Assembly: GCA_024639785.1 (NCBI GenBank)
Contig: JAHEGI010000003.1
Location: 19,097-83,096 of the forward strand
Direction of reading: 5' to 3'
Length of the DNA: 64,000 nt
Origin: Cryomorphaceae bacterium
GTDB lineage: Bacteria > Bacteroidota > Bacteroidia > Flavobacteriales > Schleiferiaceae
Shown in pieces: positions 1 to 6,904 of this stretch. The notes beneath the pieces were generated by a model. It made no database searches and was not told the DNA's origin. It was given only the letters and a program-made list of their open reading frames with translations. Numbering within the stretch: position 1 is the stretch's first letter; the number at the start of each line of letters is the position of its first letter. The translations under genes were made by a program, and so were the position numbers.

Positions 1-152
1 GAAAAAGCCATGAGGGTCTCTAGCTTGGGCTCAGCCCTCCCCTCTTCGTAAGATCCAATTAATGATCGCTTAACTCCTACTCTATCAGCAAGTTGCTGCT
101 GAGTCCATCCGTTTTTTTTGCGAAGTGATTTCAGGCTATTTGCGAGCTCCAT
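1..152 (-). CDS. XRE-family helix-turn-helix regulator (5' part only)
   Basis: The first 50 codons of a minus-strand gene run off the left edge, starting at the ATG at 152. The peptide has the core of a lambda-repressor/XRE domain: a first helix of basic residues (SLKSLRKKNG), the TQQQLADRVGV segment of helices 1-2, and the recognition segment RSLIGSYEEG followed by PKLETL. This predicts a sequence-specific DNA-binding protein. Everything after the HTH is missing, so the effector domain and the physiological role cannot be told. The AT-rich inverted repeats just upstream (162-193) could be its own operator. Confidence is high for the domain and low for any role. Confidence 0.85.
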   Translation of the reverse strand, partial: MELANSLKSLRKKNGWTQQQLADRVGVKRSLIGSYEEGRAEPKLETLMAF

Positions 153-161
153 CTTATTTTA

Positions 162-193
162 CTAATTAAATTAGAATACTAAATTAGTTAGTA
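162..193. promoter_or_regulatory. Two AT-rich inverted repeats upstream of the XRE gene
   Basis: CTAATT-a-AATTAG (162-174) is a perfect 6-bp dyad with a 1-nt centre. TACTAA-ATTAG-TTAGTA (177-193) is a perfect 6-bp dyad with a 5-nt centre. They lie 10 to 41 nt upstream of the XRE start codon, where an autoregulatory operator would sit. The DNA between this start and the end of the flavoprotein gene at 216 holds nothing else recognisable. Operator function is inferred from position and symmetry. Confidence 0.4.
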
Positions 194-215
194 ATTAGCG
201 ATTGTGCAAATTTTT

Positions 216-1463
216 TTAGTCAGAATGTAGCGGACTATCTACCATGGCATGCCCCGCAAGCCATGCTCCAGTCCATGCTGCTTGGAAATTAAATCCACCC
301 GTTAATGCATCTATATCTAACACCTCCCCGGCAAAAAATAAGCCTGGCTGCAAGCGGCTCTCGAAAGTTTGAAAGTTCACTTCTTCCAGCGCGATCCCCC
401 CTGCCGTAACGAATTCTTCCTTAAACGTGCTCTTGTCGACTACTTGAAAACTAGATTCGGTCAGCGTTTCTGACAAGCGGCGAACGACGGGCTTACTTAA
501 ATCAGACCAATTAGCCGTTTCGGGGATGCGAGCATGGGTACAAAGTGCCTTCCAAAGCCGGAGAGGCAAGCCATACAGAGCGTTTGAAATTACGCGCTTA
601 CGCTGAAAATCAAAGTCCTTACGGTGTCCATTGAGCTCTTCAAACAGGTCTTCAGCATCCATATTTGGGACCCAATCAACATAGATGTTGAAACGATAGT
701 CTTGCTTGGCCATCCAACGGGCGCCAAAAGAAGAGAGCTTGAGTACCGCAGGTCCACTGAGCCCCCAATGGGTAATTAACAAGGGGCCCTCCGTTTCAAA
801 ACCACCCACGGGCAGCGTAATACGTGCGCTAGGAACAGAAACACCCGCCAAATCTTTCAGGCGCGGGTCGCGAATGTTGAAGGTAAAGAGGGATGCCACG
901 GGAGAAATGATGCGATGTCCCATGTTTTGGACACTATCCCACATGCGTTTGGAGCTGCCAGTAGCCAAGAGGATCCGATCATAGTACTTGGTTTCGCCAG
1001 AGTCCAAAACAAGATCAAACCCACCATCTTCCCGAGGATCAATCCTTTTCGCGCCTGACTTTAAATGAAATTCTACCCCTGCCCGTTCAGCAAATTCTAA
1101 TAGACAATTGGCAATGCTTGAGGATTGATTTGACACCGGAAAAACTCGACCATCATCCTCGATTTTCAAATCGACCCCACGGTCAGTAAACCACTCCATG
1201 GTGTCGCCGCATGCAAATTTGTGAAATGGTCCAAGCAATTCTCGCTGGCCACGAGGGTAATATTCAACAAGTTCATGCGGATCAAAGCAACCGTGAGTCA
1301 CATTGCAGCGTCCGCCGCCTGAAATAAGCACCTTGCCCAGCAAGGTGCTTGATTTTTCAAAGACATGAATCTGTGAATCAGGTGAGGCCTCTCCAGCGGC
1401 AATGGCAGCAAAGACACCGGCGGCTCCTCCACCAAGAATAGCGATTGAATATGAAGCACTCAC
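216..1463 (-). CDS. HI0933/YhiN-family FAD-dependent oxidoreductase
   Basis: A 415-residue flavoprotein of the HI0933 (YhiN, BaiN-like) family, a cytoplasmic NAD(P)/FAD-dependent oxidoreductase whose physiological substrate is generally unknown. The N terminus has the dinucleotide-binding glycine motif GGGAAG at residues 11-16 and an acidic end to strand 2 (HVFEK). The family signature SGGGRCNVTH follows at about 49-57. The C terminus has the second FAD contact region (GLFFAGEVLDIDALTGGFN). The start is GTG at 1463, chosen because a perfect TAATTTTG promoter box ends 4 nt upstream and residue 1 sits just before the beta strand of the Rossmann fold. The zinc-finger gene at 1493-1876 precedes it on the same strand. 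Confidence 0.9.
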   Translation of the reverse strand: MSASYSIAILGGGAAGVFAAIAAGEASPDSQIHVFEKSSTLLGKVLISGGGRCNVTHGCFDPHELVEYYPRGQRELLGPFHKFACGDTMEWFTDRGVDLKIEDDGRVFPVSNQSSSIANCLLEFAERAGVEFHLKSGAKRIDPREDGGFDLVLDSGETKYYDRILLATGSSKRMWDSVQNMGHRIISPVASLFTFNIRDPRLKDLAGVSVPSARITLPVGGFETEGPLLITHWGLSGPAVLKLSSFGARWMAKQDYRFNIYVDWVPNMDAEDLFEELNGHRKDFDFQRKRVISNALYGLPLRLWKALCTHARIPETANWSDLSKPVVRRLSETLTESSFQVVDKSTFKEEFVTAGGIALEEVNFQTFESRLQPGLFFAGEVLDIDALTGGFNFQAAWTGAWLAGHAMVDSPLHSD

Positions 1464-1467
1464 CTGA

Positions 1468-1496
1468 CAAAATTACGGGGATTCTTCTCAGTTCAA
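1468..1496 (-). promoter_or_regulatory. Bacteroidota promoter for the flavoprotein gene
   Basis: On the minus strand TTG (1496-1494), an 18-nt spacer and TAATTTTG (1475-1468) match the Bacteroidota -33/-7 consensus (TTG, 17-19 nt, TAnnTTTG). Only TCAG separates the box from the GTG start at 1463, so the transcript should start at or next to the start codon. This is the only promoter in the window where I also find a good -33 TTG. It overlaps the 3' end of the upstream zinc-finger gene. Confidence 0.65.
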
Positions 1497-1876
1497 TGCC
1501 CCCAAATCACTGGGGGCGGAATATCCGCTTTGCGGATTTTGATGAAGCGCCCGCTTTGTTCGAAATATTCCAAGTCATAGAGGCCATAGCACATGGTTCC
1601 ATCCTCGAGCAAATCCATACCGGTGGCGTATTTCGGATTAAACCCTTGCATTAGTAGCTCGTCCTTCGATACCAGGTCCTGCCCAGAGTTAAAATGTTCG
1701 GCGAGAACACCATAATTCTGCTTGAGGCTGCGATGGTAGGGGCGGCATATTTTATTGGCATCCATCATGCGGGCATTGTGATAAGAATTACGGCAACCAT
1801 CGTCGCAATATTTCTTGTCCGCGCGCCCCACAAGCGGCAATCCGCACTGGAGGCAATAAGTTTGATTTCGTTTCAT
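1493..1876 (-). CDS. Small zinc-ribbon protein of unknown function
   Basis: A 127-residue protein starting at ATG 1876. The N terminus has two cysteine pairs, CLQCG at 8-12 and C24/C28 in KKYCDDGCRNSYHN, a treble-clef/zinc-ribbon arrangement. The segment GLPLVGRADKKYC resembles zinc-finger proteins that are widespread and uncharacterised in Bacteroidota. The rest is acidic and aromatic-rich with no motif I recognise. It lies 29 nt upstream of the flavoprotein gene on the same strand, but that gene has its own promoter, so the two need not be one operon. Function unknown; nucleic-acid or protein binding through zinc is a reasonable inference. Confidence 0.75.
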   Translation of the reverse strand: MKRNQTYCLQCGLPLVGRADKKYCDDGCRNSYHNARMMDANKICRPYHRSLKQNYGVLAEHFNSGQDLVSKDELLMQGFNPKYATGMDLLEDGTMCYGLYDLEYFEQSGRFIKIRKADIPPPVIWGH

Positions 1877-1942
1877 TGTTTCGTCTTGTTATGTGATATG
1901 AGTTAACTGCAGGCAATTTATAGAGTGTCATTTGAGATACTT

Positions 1943-1990
1943 GTTTGTAAACGGATATACTTATTTACACAATTATTAACATTTGTAAAT
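1943..1990. promoter_or_regulatory. Phased TGTAAA/TTTACA elements upstream of ssb
   Basis: The 177-bp divergent intergenic region before ssb is AT-rich. It contains GTTTGTAAAC (1943-1952) and ATTTGTAAAT (1981-1990), two near-palindromes, with the reverse-oriented TATTTACA (1962-1969) midway. The three TGTAAA-type half sites are about 19 bp apart, close to two helical turns. This looks like a multi-site operator, but no regulator can be named, and AT-rich DNA makes chance similarity likely. Confidence 0.3.
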
Positions 1991-2053
1991 CAATGCTACC
2001 GAATGAGCGTTTTCCGGTGTGGATTTTTGGTTGAAATCAATACAAACATCCAA

Positions 2054-2410
2054 ATGGCAAACATGAAAAATCGAATCACCCTCATTGGTCGGGTTGGGCA
2101 AGCTCCGGAAAGCAAAACCTTTGACTCAGGTAAAATGCGCTGTCAATTCTCGATGGCTACCCATGAGAAGATTAAATCGACTGAGGGAGCGCTGCGCGAA
2201 GACACACAATGGCACTCCATTGTCCTCTGGGGACCCATGGCTCAAATTGCTGAAAGTTATCTACGGAAAGGCGACTTGTGCGCCCTCGAAGGCAAGCTAG
2301 TCTACCGGAGCTATGAAGATGCTCAAGGGCAAACGGTTTATCGCACAGAAATACTGGGCAATGACCTTCAATTATTAAGTCCAAAGTCCTCGGAAATGCC
2401 GAAAGAATGA
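2054..2410 (+). CDS. ssb: Single-stranded DNA-binding protein, short form
   Basis: A 118-residue OB-fold single-strand-binding protein. KNRITLIGRVGQ near the N terminus, QWHSIVLWGPMAQIAESYLRKG in the middle and LEGKL followed by an EILGNDLQLL strand match the SSB core that coats ssDNA during replication, repair and recombination. It lacks the acidic DDxxPF-type tail of the main replicative SSB, so it is probably an accessory paralogue. The start is ATG 2054 (or 2063). The reading frame stays open upstream to 1925, but that part does not look like SSB. The last 43 bp overlap, tail to tail, the M14 peptidase gene. Confidence 0.88.
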   Translation: MANMKNRITLIGRVGQAPESKTFDSGKMRCQFSMATHEKIKSTEGALREDTQWHSIVLWGPMAQIAESYLRKGDLCALEGKLVYRSYEDAQGQTVYRTEILGNDLQLLSPKSSEMPKE

Positions 2411-3408
2411 ATTTGATCCAGGGTTAATACGGTGCCAAGCTCAAGATGTGTAAGTGATTGTTTACAATGACTTTCCTTCCAGCTTGGCATTGTGTGCTCT
2501 ATAGAATCTACCAGCCAGTGCGCATAGTACACGCCCTGCTGAACGGATTCATGCAGACGTAGATGAATACAGCCTTCTGCATGGTGGATGAGCCATTCAT
2601 TAGCTGGGCTTTCGTTCATCGATAAATTCTCGTACGCTGACGTGTCTAGGTCCAAATTTTCCCAACCTGGCAGTTTATCTAGCTCTTCCAGCAATTCACC
2701 TAGCTGAGCCGCTACCGAGGACCTCGACCAATCATGCAAGCCTATGCCTGTTTCGAATGTAATCGAAGCAACGCCTTGTTCCTGGAAAAATTCTCCAAAA
2801 GCGTTGGGATAGAATTGATCGTCAAATCGAGCCACTCCCCCAGCCCACTTCACTTTCAAAGTTTTCGCCCATTTGGCGAGTACTCTTTTGGCCCGTTGTT
2901 GTGCATTATTCTGCGCCAGATTAGGTGTCAAAGGGTGTCCTTTGGGCGCAAGTAAAGAGAAGCTCGCAGGCTGCTTCCCTCCTTTCGGAAAAAAACGTGG
3001 CCGTTGGTCATGCAAATTGAGCACCAGTTCAGGCTGAAACGCTTCATAAGCAGCCACTAAGGCCTTGGCTTCCGCACTAACTTGATTTCGGGCATCCCGA
3101 TTGACGTCAATCCCTTGGGCATTCAATCGGGTAAACGCTTCGGCCCCATCTGGATTGAGTATAGGAATGAGTAAGTAACTGGATTCAAGGTCGGCGACCG
3201 CCATAAGCTGAAGTAGGGCCTCAAAGCCTGTGGGCTCGTTGCCATGCATGAGGGACCAGGCCATAATTCGCTTGGAGCCAACACCTTGTTGAAATGCGAT
3301 AATCGGTCGACCTTCGAACGAAGTACCCACGACATGTTCTGTCCACGCTCCTTTCAGGGCAAGCGAACGAACGCGCTCGAGACGAAGATTAAAAGATTGA
3401 TAACGCAC
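2368..3408 (-). CDS. M14-family zinc carboxypeptidase
   Basis: A 346-residue metallopeptidase of the carboxypeptidase A (M14) family. The zinc ligands are visible as HGNE (H55, E58) and H133 in LNLHDQRP. The substrate-carboxylate region NPDG...DVNRDA supplies the conserved Asn-Arg pair near 103-104, and the catalytic glutamate is E219 in TFETG. No signal peptide is evident, so it may be cytoplasmic and act on peptides or on an amidated small molecule. The start is GTG 3408, four nt after a TACATTTG promoter box. The C-terminal 90 or so residues are variable. It converges on ssb with a 43-bp coding overlap. Confidence 0.88.
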   Translation of the reverse strand: MRYQSFNLRLERVRSLALKGAWTEHVVGTSFEGRPIIAFQQGVGSKRIMAWSLMHGNEPTGFEALLQLMAVADLESSYLLIPILNPDGAEAFTRLNAQGIDVNRDARNQVSAEAKALVAAYEAFQPELVLNLHDQRPRFFPKGGKQPASFSLLAPKGHPLTPNLAQNNAQQRAKRVLAKWAKTLKVKWAGGVARFDDQFYPNAFGEFFQEQGVASITFETGIGLHDWSRSSVAAQLGELLEELDKLPGWENLDLDTSAYENLSMNESPANEWLIHHAEGCIHLRLHESVQQGVYYAHWLVDSIEHTMPSWKESHCKQSLTHLELGTVLTLDQIHSFGISEDFGLNN

Positions 3409-3412
3409 GATT

Positions 3413-3420
3413 CAAATGTA
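3413..3420 (-). promoter_or_regulatory. TACATTTG -7 element, M14 peptidase
   Basis: A perfect TAnnTTTG box on the minus strand ends 4 nt before the GTG start at 3408. No TTG lies at the expected -33 distance. The divergent phosphatase gene has only the weaker GATGTTTG at 3447-3454. Confidence 0.55.
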
Positions 3421-3458
3421 CGCAGCTACAATTGCTCTTCTTGCCCGATGTTTGTGAA

Positions 3459-4415
3459 ATGAAAAAGACCATCATCTTCGCCGCGCTATGGATTTCAGTG
3501 AATGCCGCGGCCCAGCCAATTACATTTTGCGCAGGTAGCTGTGCGGACCTGCGCAATGATGAAGCAGAGTCCATCTTCCTGGAAATAGCGAAAGAAGAGA
3601 AGTCATTTTTCCTTTGGCTTGGAGACAACCTCTACTTCAAAAAGGAGGATTGGCAAGGTGAATCCGAGATGCGCCAAGCCTATGAGCGCCGATTTTCCGC
3701 CTCTGCCCCAGTAAAGGCCCTACTCCAAAGTAGCCGTCAACTAGCGATATATGACGATCATGACTTCGGCCCGAATGATTCGGACTCTTCTTTTGTTGGT
3801 CGTCGTCAAAGTGCTCGTGTTTTTGCAGAGCACTGGATGGAAACACCCACACAGGTAGATAAATTCGGCGACATTCGATGGGCTGAACGCTATGGCTCCA
3901 CATTGATGATTGGGCTAGATGACCGTTTTCACCGGGGGCCGGTTGGGACCCAAATCCTAGGTAAAAGTCAATTGAATTGGTTAGCGGAAACCTTGGCCGA
4001 GCATTCCGATGCCTCTATTGTATTTATCGCCATTGGCTCACAAGTATTGAATGATGCCGAGGTATTTGAGAATTATGCGCGTTTTGCGGAACGTGAGGAA
4101 TTTTTAGAGCTCTGCGCTCGGGCCAGCATGCCGATCGTATTTCTAACAGGCGACCGTCACCATGGAGAGATTAGCCAGAAGAAGGTGAATGGGGTAACGT
4201 TGACCGAGATTACCGCTTCACCGCTGACCTCTACTACACACAACCCGAGTAAGGAAGAACTGAAGGCCAACCGGTCCCTTTTGAAGAATAGCCTGGTGAG
4301 CGAAGCCCATTATGCTCGAATCCATTGGGATGGCCAATCGGAATTAACGGTTGATTTGGTCAACAAAGAGGGTGTTACATTAGTTAACAAATTATTGAAA
4401 TTGCTACCTTTGTAG
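3459..4415 (+). CDS. PhoD-like metallophosphatase, exported
   Basis: A 318-residue protein with an N-terminal signal peptide (MKKTIIFAALWISVNAAAQ), so it is exported. It belongs to the PhoD-like alkaline phosphatase/phosphodiesterase group. Metal-binding motifs are LWLGDNLYF, YDDHDFGPND and LTGDRHHGE near the C terminus. Such enzymes hydrolyse phosphate mono- or diesters outside the inner membrane, often supporting phosphate scavenging; the substrate here is unknown. The start is ATG 3459 because the signal peptide begins there. The frame is open back to 3432 with no signal-like residues. Its final codons also form the promoter box of the next gene. Confidence 0.85.
   Translation: MKKTIIFAALWISVNAAAQPITFCAGSCADLRNDEAESIFLEIAKEEKSFFLWLGDNLYFKKEDWQGESEMRQAYERRFSASAPVKALLQSSRQLAIYDDHDFGPNDSDSSFVGRRQSARVFAEHWMETPTQVDKFGDIRWAERYGSTLMIGLDDRFHRGPVGTQILGKSQLNWLAETLAEHSDASIVFIAIGSQVLNDAEVFENYARFAEREEFLELCARASMPIVFLTGDRHHGEISQKKVNGVTLTEITASPLTSTTHNPSKEELKANRSLLKNSLVSEAHYARIHWDGQSELTVDLVNKEGVTLVNKLLKLLPL
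4405..4412 (+). promoter_or_regulatory. TACCTTTG -7 element, HTH gene
   Basis: A perfect TAnnTTTG box 7 nt before the ATG at 4420. It lies inside the last codons of the phosphatase gene, whose TAG stop (4413-4415) follows directly. A TTA sits at the -33 distance. Confidence 0.5.
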
Positions 4416-4419
4416 CACC

Positions 4420-4764
4420 ATGCCTGGAGAAGTTTACCCCGAAAATCAGCGACTAATTACTTGGATGCAGTCTAAGGGGCTCAACGCCTCTCAGTTAGCG
4501 GATCGGCTCGGCACATCCCGAGCGACAATTTCACATGTTGTGAATGGTCGAAATAAACTCAGCCTCACGTTAGCACAGTCCTTGACTCGGGAATTTCCGG
4601 ACTTTGACCTCTACTATGTGGTCATGGGGAACTCAAAAGAGTACCCTAGCAGAGTGCAGGATGCAGCGGGGAGCGCACCTACCTCCTATCAAACGGGTAT
4701 TGAGACCATCATCCTCATTGAAGGGGATCATTTTGAGATAAAAACTCGGCGCCCATTGCTGTAA
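4420..4764 (+). CDS. Small helix-turn-helix transcriptional regulator
   Basis: A 114-residue protein with one XRE/cro-type HTH domain at about residues 12-62: LNASQLADRLGTSRATISHV is the helix-turn-helix, followed by NGRNKLSLTLAQSL. After YYVVMGNSKEYPS, the last 45 residues are polar and unlike any effector domain I know. Small HTH proteins of this shape (HTH plus a short tail ending in a hydrophobic strand) are common in Flavobacteriales and uncharacterised. It starts with ATG, 7 nt after its own promoter box. It heads a co-directional run (SRPBCC, DUF2452, hydrolase), but there is no direct evidence that it regulates these genes. Confidence 0.85.
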   Translation: MPGEVYPENQRLITWMQSKGLNASQLADRLGTSRATISHVVNGRNKLSLTLAQSLTREFPDFDLYYVVMGNSKEYPSRVQDAAGSAPTSYQTGIETIILIEGDHFEIKTRRPLL

Positions 4765-4794
4765 ACCATTCGCCCATCCTGCGGTTAAAGGGTC

Positions 4795-5247
4795 ATGTAT
4801 CTCATTGAACGCAGTCAAGACTTGCCCATTTCCTTAGAGGAAGCGTGGGCTTTCTTCTCCTCTCCTCATAATTTGGCCAAAATCACTCCCAAAAACTTGG
4901 GCTTTGTGGTTCTAGGAAAGATTCCTGATCAGATGTATGAAGGGCTTTTTATTCATTACAAAGTGTCCCCTTTGGCTGGGATTCCAATGAAGTGGACGAC
5001 AGAGATTACGCACATCCGCCCCATGCAATATTTCGTGGATGAGCAGCGGGTAGGCCCCTATTCCATTTGGCATCACGAGCATTTTTTTGAAGCGATCCCA
5101 GGTGGCGTACGAATGACAGATCGCGTCCACTACCAAGTCCCATTGGGGATTCTAGGGCGCATTGTACACCCCTTTCTTGTTCGCCCGCGATTAGAAGAAA
5201 TCTTTTCCTTCCGATTCAAAGCCGCTGAGGAGCTCTTTGGGTCCTAA
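4795..5247 (+). CDS. SRPBCC-family ligand-binding protein
   Basis: A 150-residue START-like/SRPBCC domain. It begins with the typical strand and helix IERSQDLPISLEEAWAFFSS and ends with a long amphipathic helix (FRFKAAEELFGS). HNLAKITPKNLGF and WTTEITHIRPMQYFVDEQRVGPY match the group often labelled 'cell division inhibitor' or 'ligand-binding SRPBCC' in Bacteroidota. The fold forms a deep hydrophobic cavity, but no ligand or reaction can be assigned. It sits between the HTH gene (30 nt) and the DUF2452 gene (9 nt), probably in one transcript. Confidence 0.82.
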   Translation: MYLIERSQDLPISLEEAWAFFSSPHNLAKITPKNLGFVVLGKIPDQMYEGLFIHYKVSPLAGIPMKWTTEITHIRPMQYFVDEQRVGPYSIWHHEHFFEAIPGGVRMTDRVHYQVPLGILGRIVHPFLVRPRLEEIFSFRFKAAEELFGS

Positions 5248-5256
5248 TTTTACCGC

Positions 5257-5694
5257 ATGGCAGAGTCCCTAAAGCAAAATCCCATAGACAAAGACAAGGT
5301 GGCCGATAACCCCGGTCTTTTGCCCTACGCTCACCACGTGGGAGGGGTACCCATTGTGCCCACGCAAGAAGGCATGCAGCGGTCATCGGCTTTGTCCTCT
5401 ATGGATTTCCAGACAGACCTTCAGCTTGGCCAAATCAAGGAACAGATGGAGCTTTTGGCGGAACAAGCGCGAAGCATTCAACGTCGAAAGCAAGTCTCTG
5501 AATGGATTTACAGCGCGAAGATTTCCTTTAAGCCAGAAGTTAATCATGTCTACCACCTTTATGAGCGAGAAGATGGCAGCTTCACCTTGTCGCTGCTGAG
5601 TCCAGAAGAATTTGCATCCAGTGCCCGACAGCTTGGGAGATTTGTCCACAGTGTGCGCCTGATGGGGGACCACACATGGCACATTGAGCGATAG
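5257..5694 (+). CDS. DUF2452 domain protein
   Basis: A 145-residue cytoplasmic protein matching the DUF2452 family: NPIDKDKVADNPGLLPYAH at the N terminus, a central helix (QIKEQMELLAEQARSIQRRK) with coiled-coil character, and a C-terminal region of aromatic strands (HVYHLYEREDGSFTLSLLSP) ending in WHIER. The family has no known function. The gene follows the SRPBCC gene by 9 nt. Its stop codon touches the start of the hydrolase gene (TAG then ATG), so the three are probably co-transcribed. Confidence 0.82.
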   Translation: MAESLKQNPIDKDKVADNPGLLPYAHHVGGVPIVPTQEGMQRSSALSSMDFQTDLQLGQIKEQMELLAEQARSIQRRKQVSEWIYSAKISFKPEVNHVYHLYEREDGSFTLSLLSPEEFASSARQLGRFVHSVRLMGDHTWHIER

Positions 5695-6354
5695 ATGGAC
5701 CTTACTGCTCCCGACGCCCTTCGAGATTCCCGCTTTGCACCCTGCAAAACGGAAGAAGCTAACCCACAGGAGATTTGGTTACTTCATGGCTATGCGAGCC
5801 ATCAGGATGATTTATTTGGATTTGCACCCTATCTATCGAAAACCTTTGCGATTCGCTCGCTTCGAGCCACCCATCCGCTTGATTTTGGGGGCTATGCTTG
5901 GTATGCACTTTCCTTTGATGAGCGGGGCATTCGACATACGAATGAAGAAGAAGCGCGGGATTCTATCGAGCGTGTAGCGGATGCTTTGCGATGGCATGCG
6001 CACGCCTTTCCGGAGTCCCCGAGGCCCATTCTTCTTGGTTTTTCTCAGGGAGGAATTTTGAGCAATGCCCTAGCGACCCTGTATCCCGACTTGATTCGGT
6101 CGGTGGCAGCCATTGCCAGTTACTTTCCCGTGGAGTGGGCGTTTATCCAATCTCCCCTGCACCCCGTACCACATTGGGTAGCTATTGGAACAGAGGATGG
6201 GGTGGTTCCCAGTGAACTATCCTTACCCAGTTATGAAAAGGCACGGGAGGATTTCGGTATTCCGCTTGAAGTTCACACCTACCCGATGCCCCACACGATC
6301 AGTCCAGCCTGCTTTAGCGATTTGCTTGTGTGGTTGAAGAATCAACTAGCCTAA
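5695..6354 (+). CDS. Alpha/beta hydrolase (carboxylesterase/phospholipase type)
   Basis: A 219-residue serine hydrolase. The nucleophile elbow is GFSQGG with S117. The acid and base are likely D168 (GTEDGVVP) and H200 (MPHTIS), and the oxyanion region is LLHGYASHQDD near residue 30. These features fit the YpfH/carboxylesterase-phospholipase subgroup, which cleaves short acyl esters. No signal peptide is seen. The start is ATG 5695, immediately after the DUF2452 stop. It converges on pnuC, with the two stop codons overlapping by 4 bp. Confidence 0.85.
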   Translation: MDLTAPDALRDSRFAPCKTEEANPQEIWLLHGYASHQDDLFGFAPYLSKTFAIRSLRATHPLDFGGYAWYALSFDERGIRHTNEEEARDSIERVADALRWHAHAFPESPRPILLGFSQGGILSNALATLYPDLIRSVAAIASYFPVEWAFIQSPLHPVPHWVAIGTEDGVVPSELSLPSYEKAREDFGIPLEVHTYPMPHTISPACFSDLLVWLKNQLA

Positions 6355-6899
6355 AGGCGGTCTTCGAGTTTCCAGGAGCGCAATCCCGCAAAGGCCAAGA
6401 CCGTCATCAGGGCTGAATACGCCGCATAGATCGTCAAATCGCGCCAAAGACAAAGAAGGACCATGGCTAGATTGATTAGAATCCAGGCATGCCAATTTTG
6501 TAAGATTCTTTTGGCTTGACCATAGGTCGCAAGAATGCTGAAAGTAAAAATACCAGAGTCAAGGATTGGGTTGGGATTGGAACTAAAACGTGCGAACACG
6601 TAACTCAAGATCCCGGAAATGATTAGGCCGATACCCCCTATTTGAATGGCTGTAAAGAATGAAAGTGAAGTAATTGAAATCTGACGCGTTGGGAGTCCCC
6701 ATTGGATCCACCCAAATACAGCCAATCCGGCATAGGCCAAATTGAGAGTCGATTCTAAGAACAGCTTCTGATCATAAAAGAGGATCACGGCCAATAAACA
6801 GCCCAAGAAACCGGCCGGCCATGCCCATCGCTTATGGCGAATGAGCCCTATGACATAGAGGAGATTAAACAGGGCAGAAAATCCTTCGACCCAGCGCAT
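6351..6899 (-). CDS. pnuC: PnuC-type nicotinamide riboside transporter
   Basis: A 182-residue integral membrane protein with about seven hydrophobic segments, as in PnuC. The N-terminal part (EGFSALFNLLYVIGLIRHKRWAWPAGFLG) and the central Trp-rich helix (AGLAVFGWIQWGLP) are family hallmarks, as is the late RILQNWHAWILIN segment. PnuC imports nicotinamide riboside or related pyridine nucleosides by facilitated diffusion coupled to phosphorylation in the cytoplasm, feeding NAD salvage. No NadR-type kinase gene is nearby. It starts at ATG 6899, five nt after the sucC stop, so it may be transcribed with sucC. Confidence 0.87.
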   Translation of the reverse strand: MRWVEGFSALFNLLYVIGLIRHKRWAWPAGFLGCLLAVILFYDQKLFLESTLNLAYAGLAVFGWIQWGLPTRQISITSLSFFTAIQIGGIGLIISGILSYVFARFSSNPNPILDSGIFTFSILATYGQAKRILQNWHAWILINLAMVLLCLWRDLTIYAAYSALMTVLAFAGLRSWKLEDRL

Positions 6900-6904
6900 A
6901 CTCT

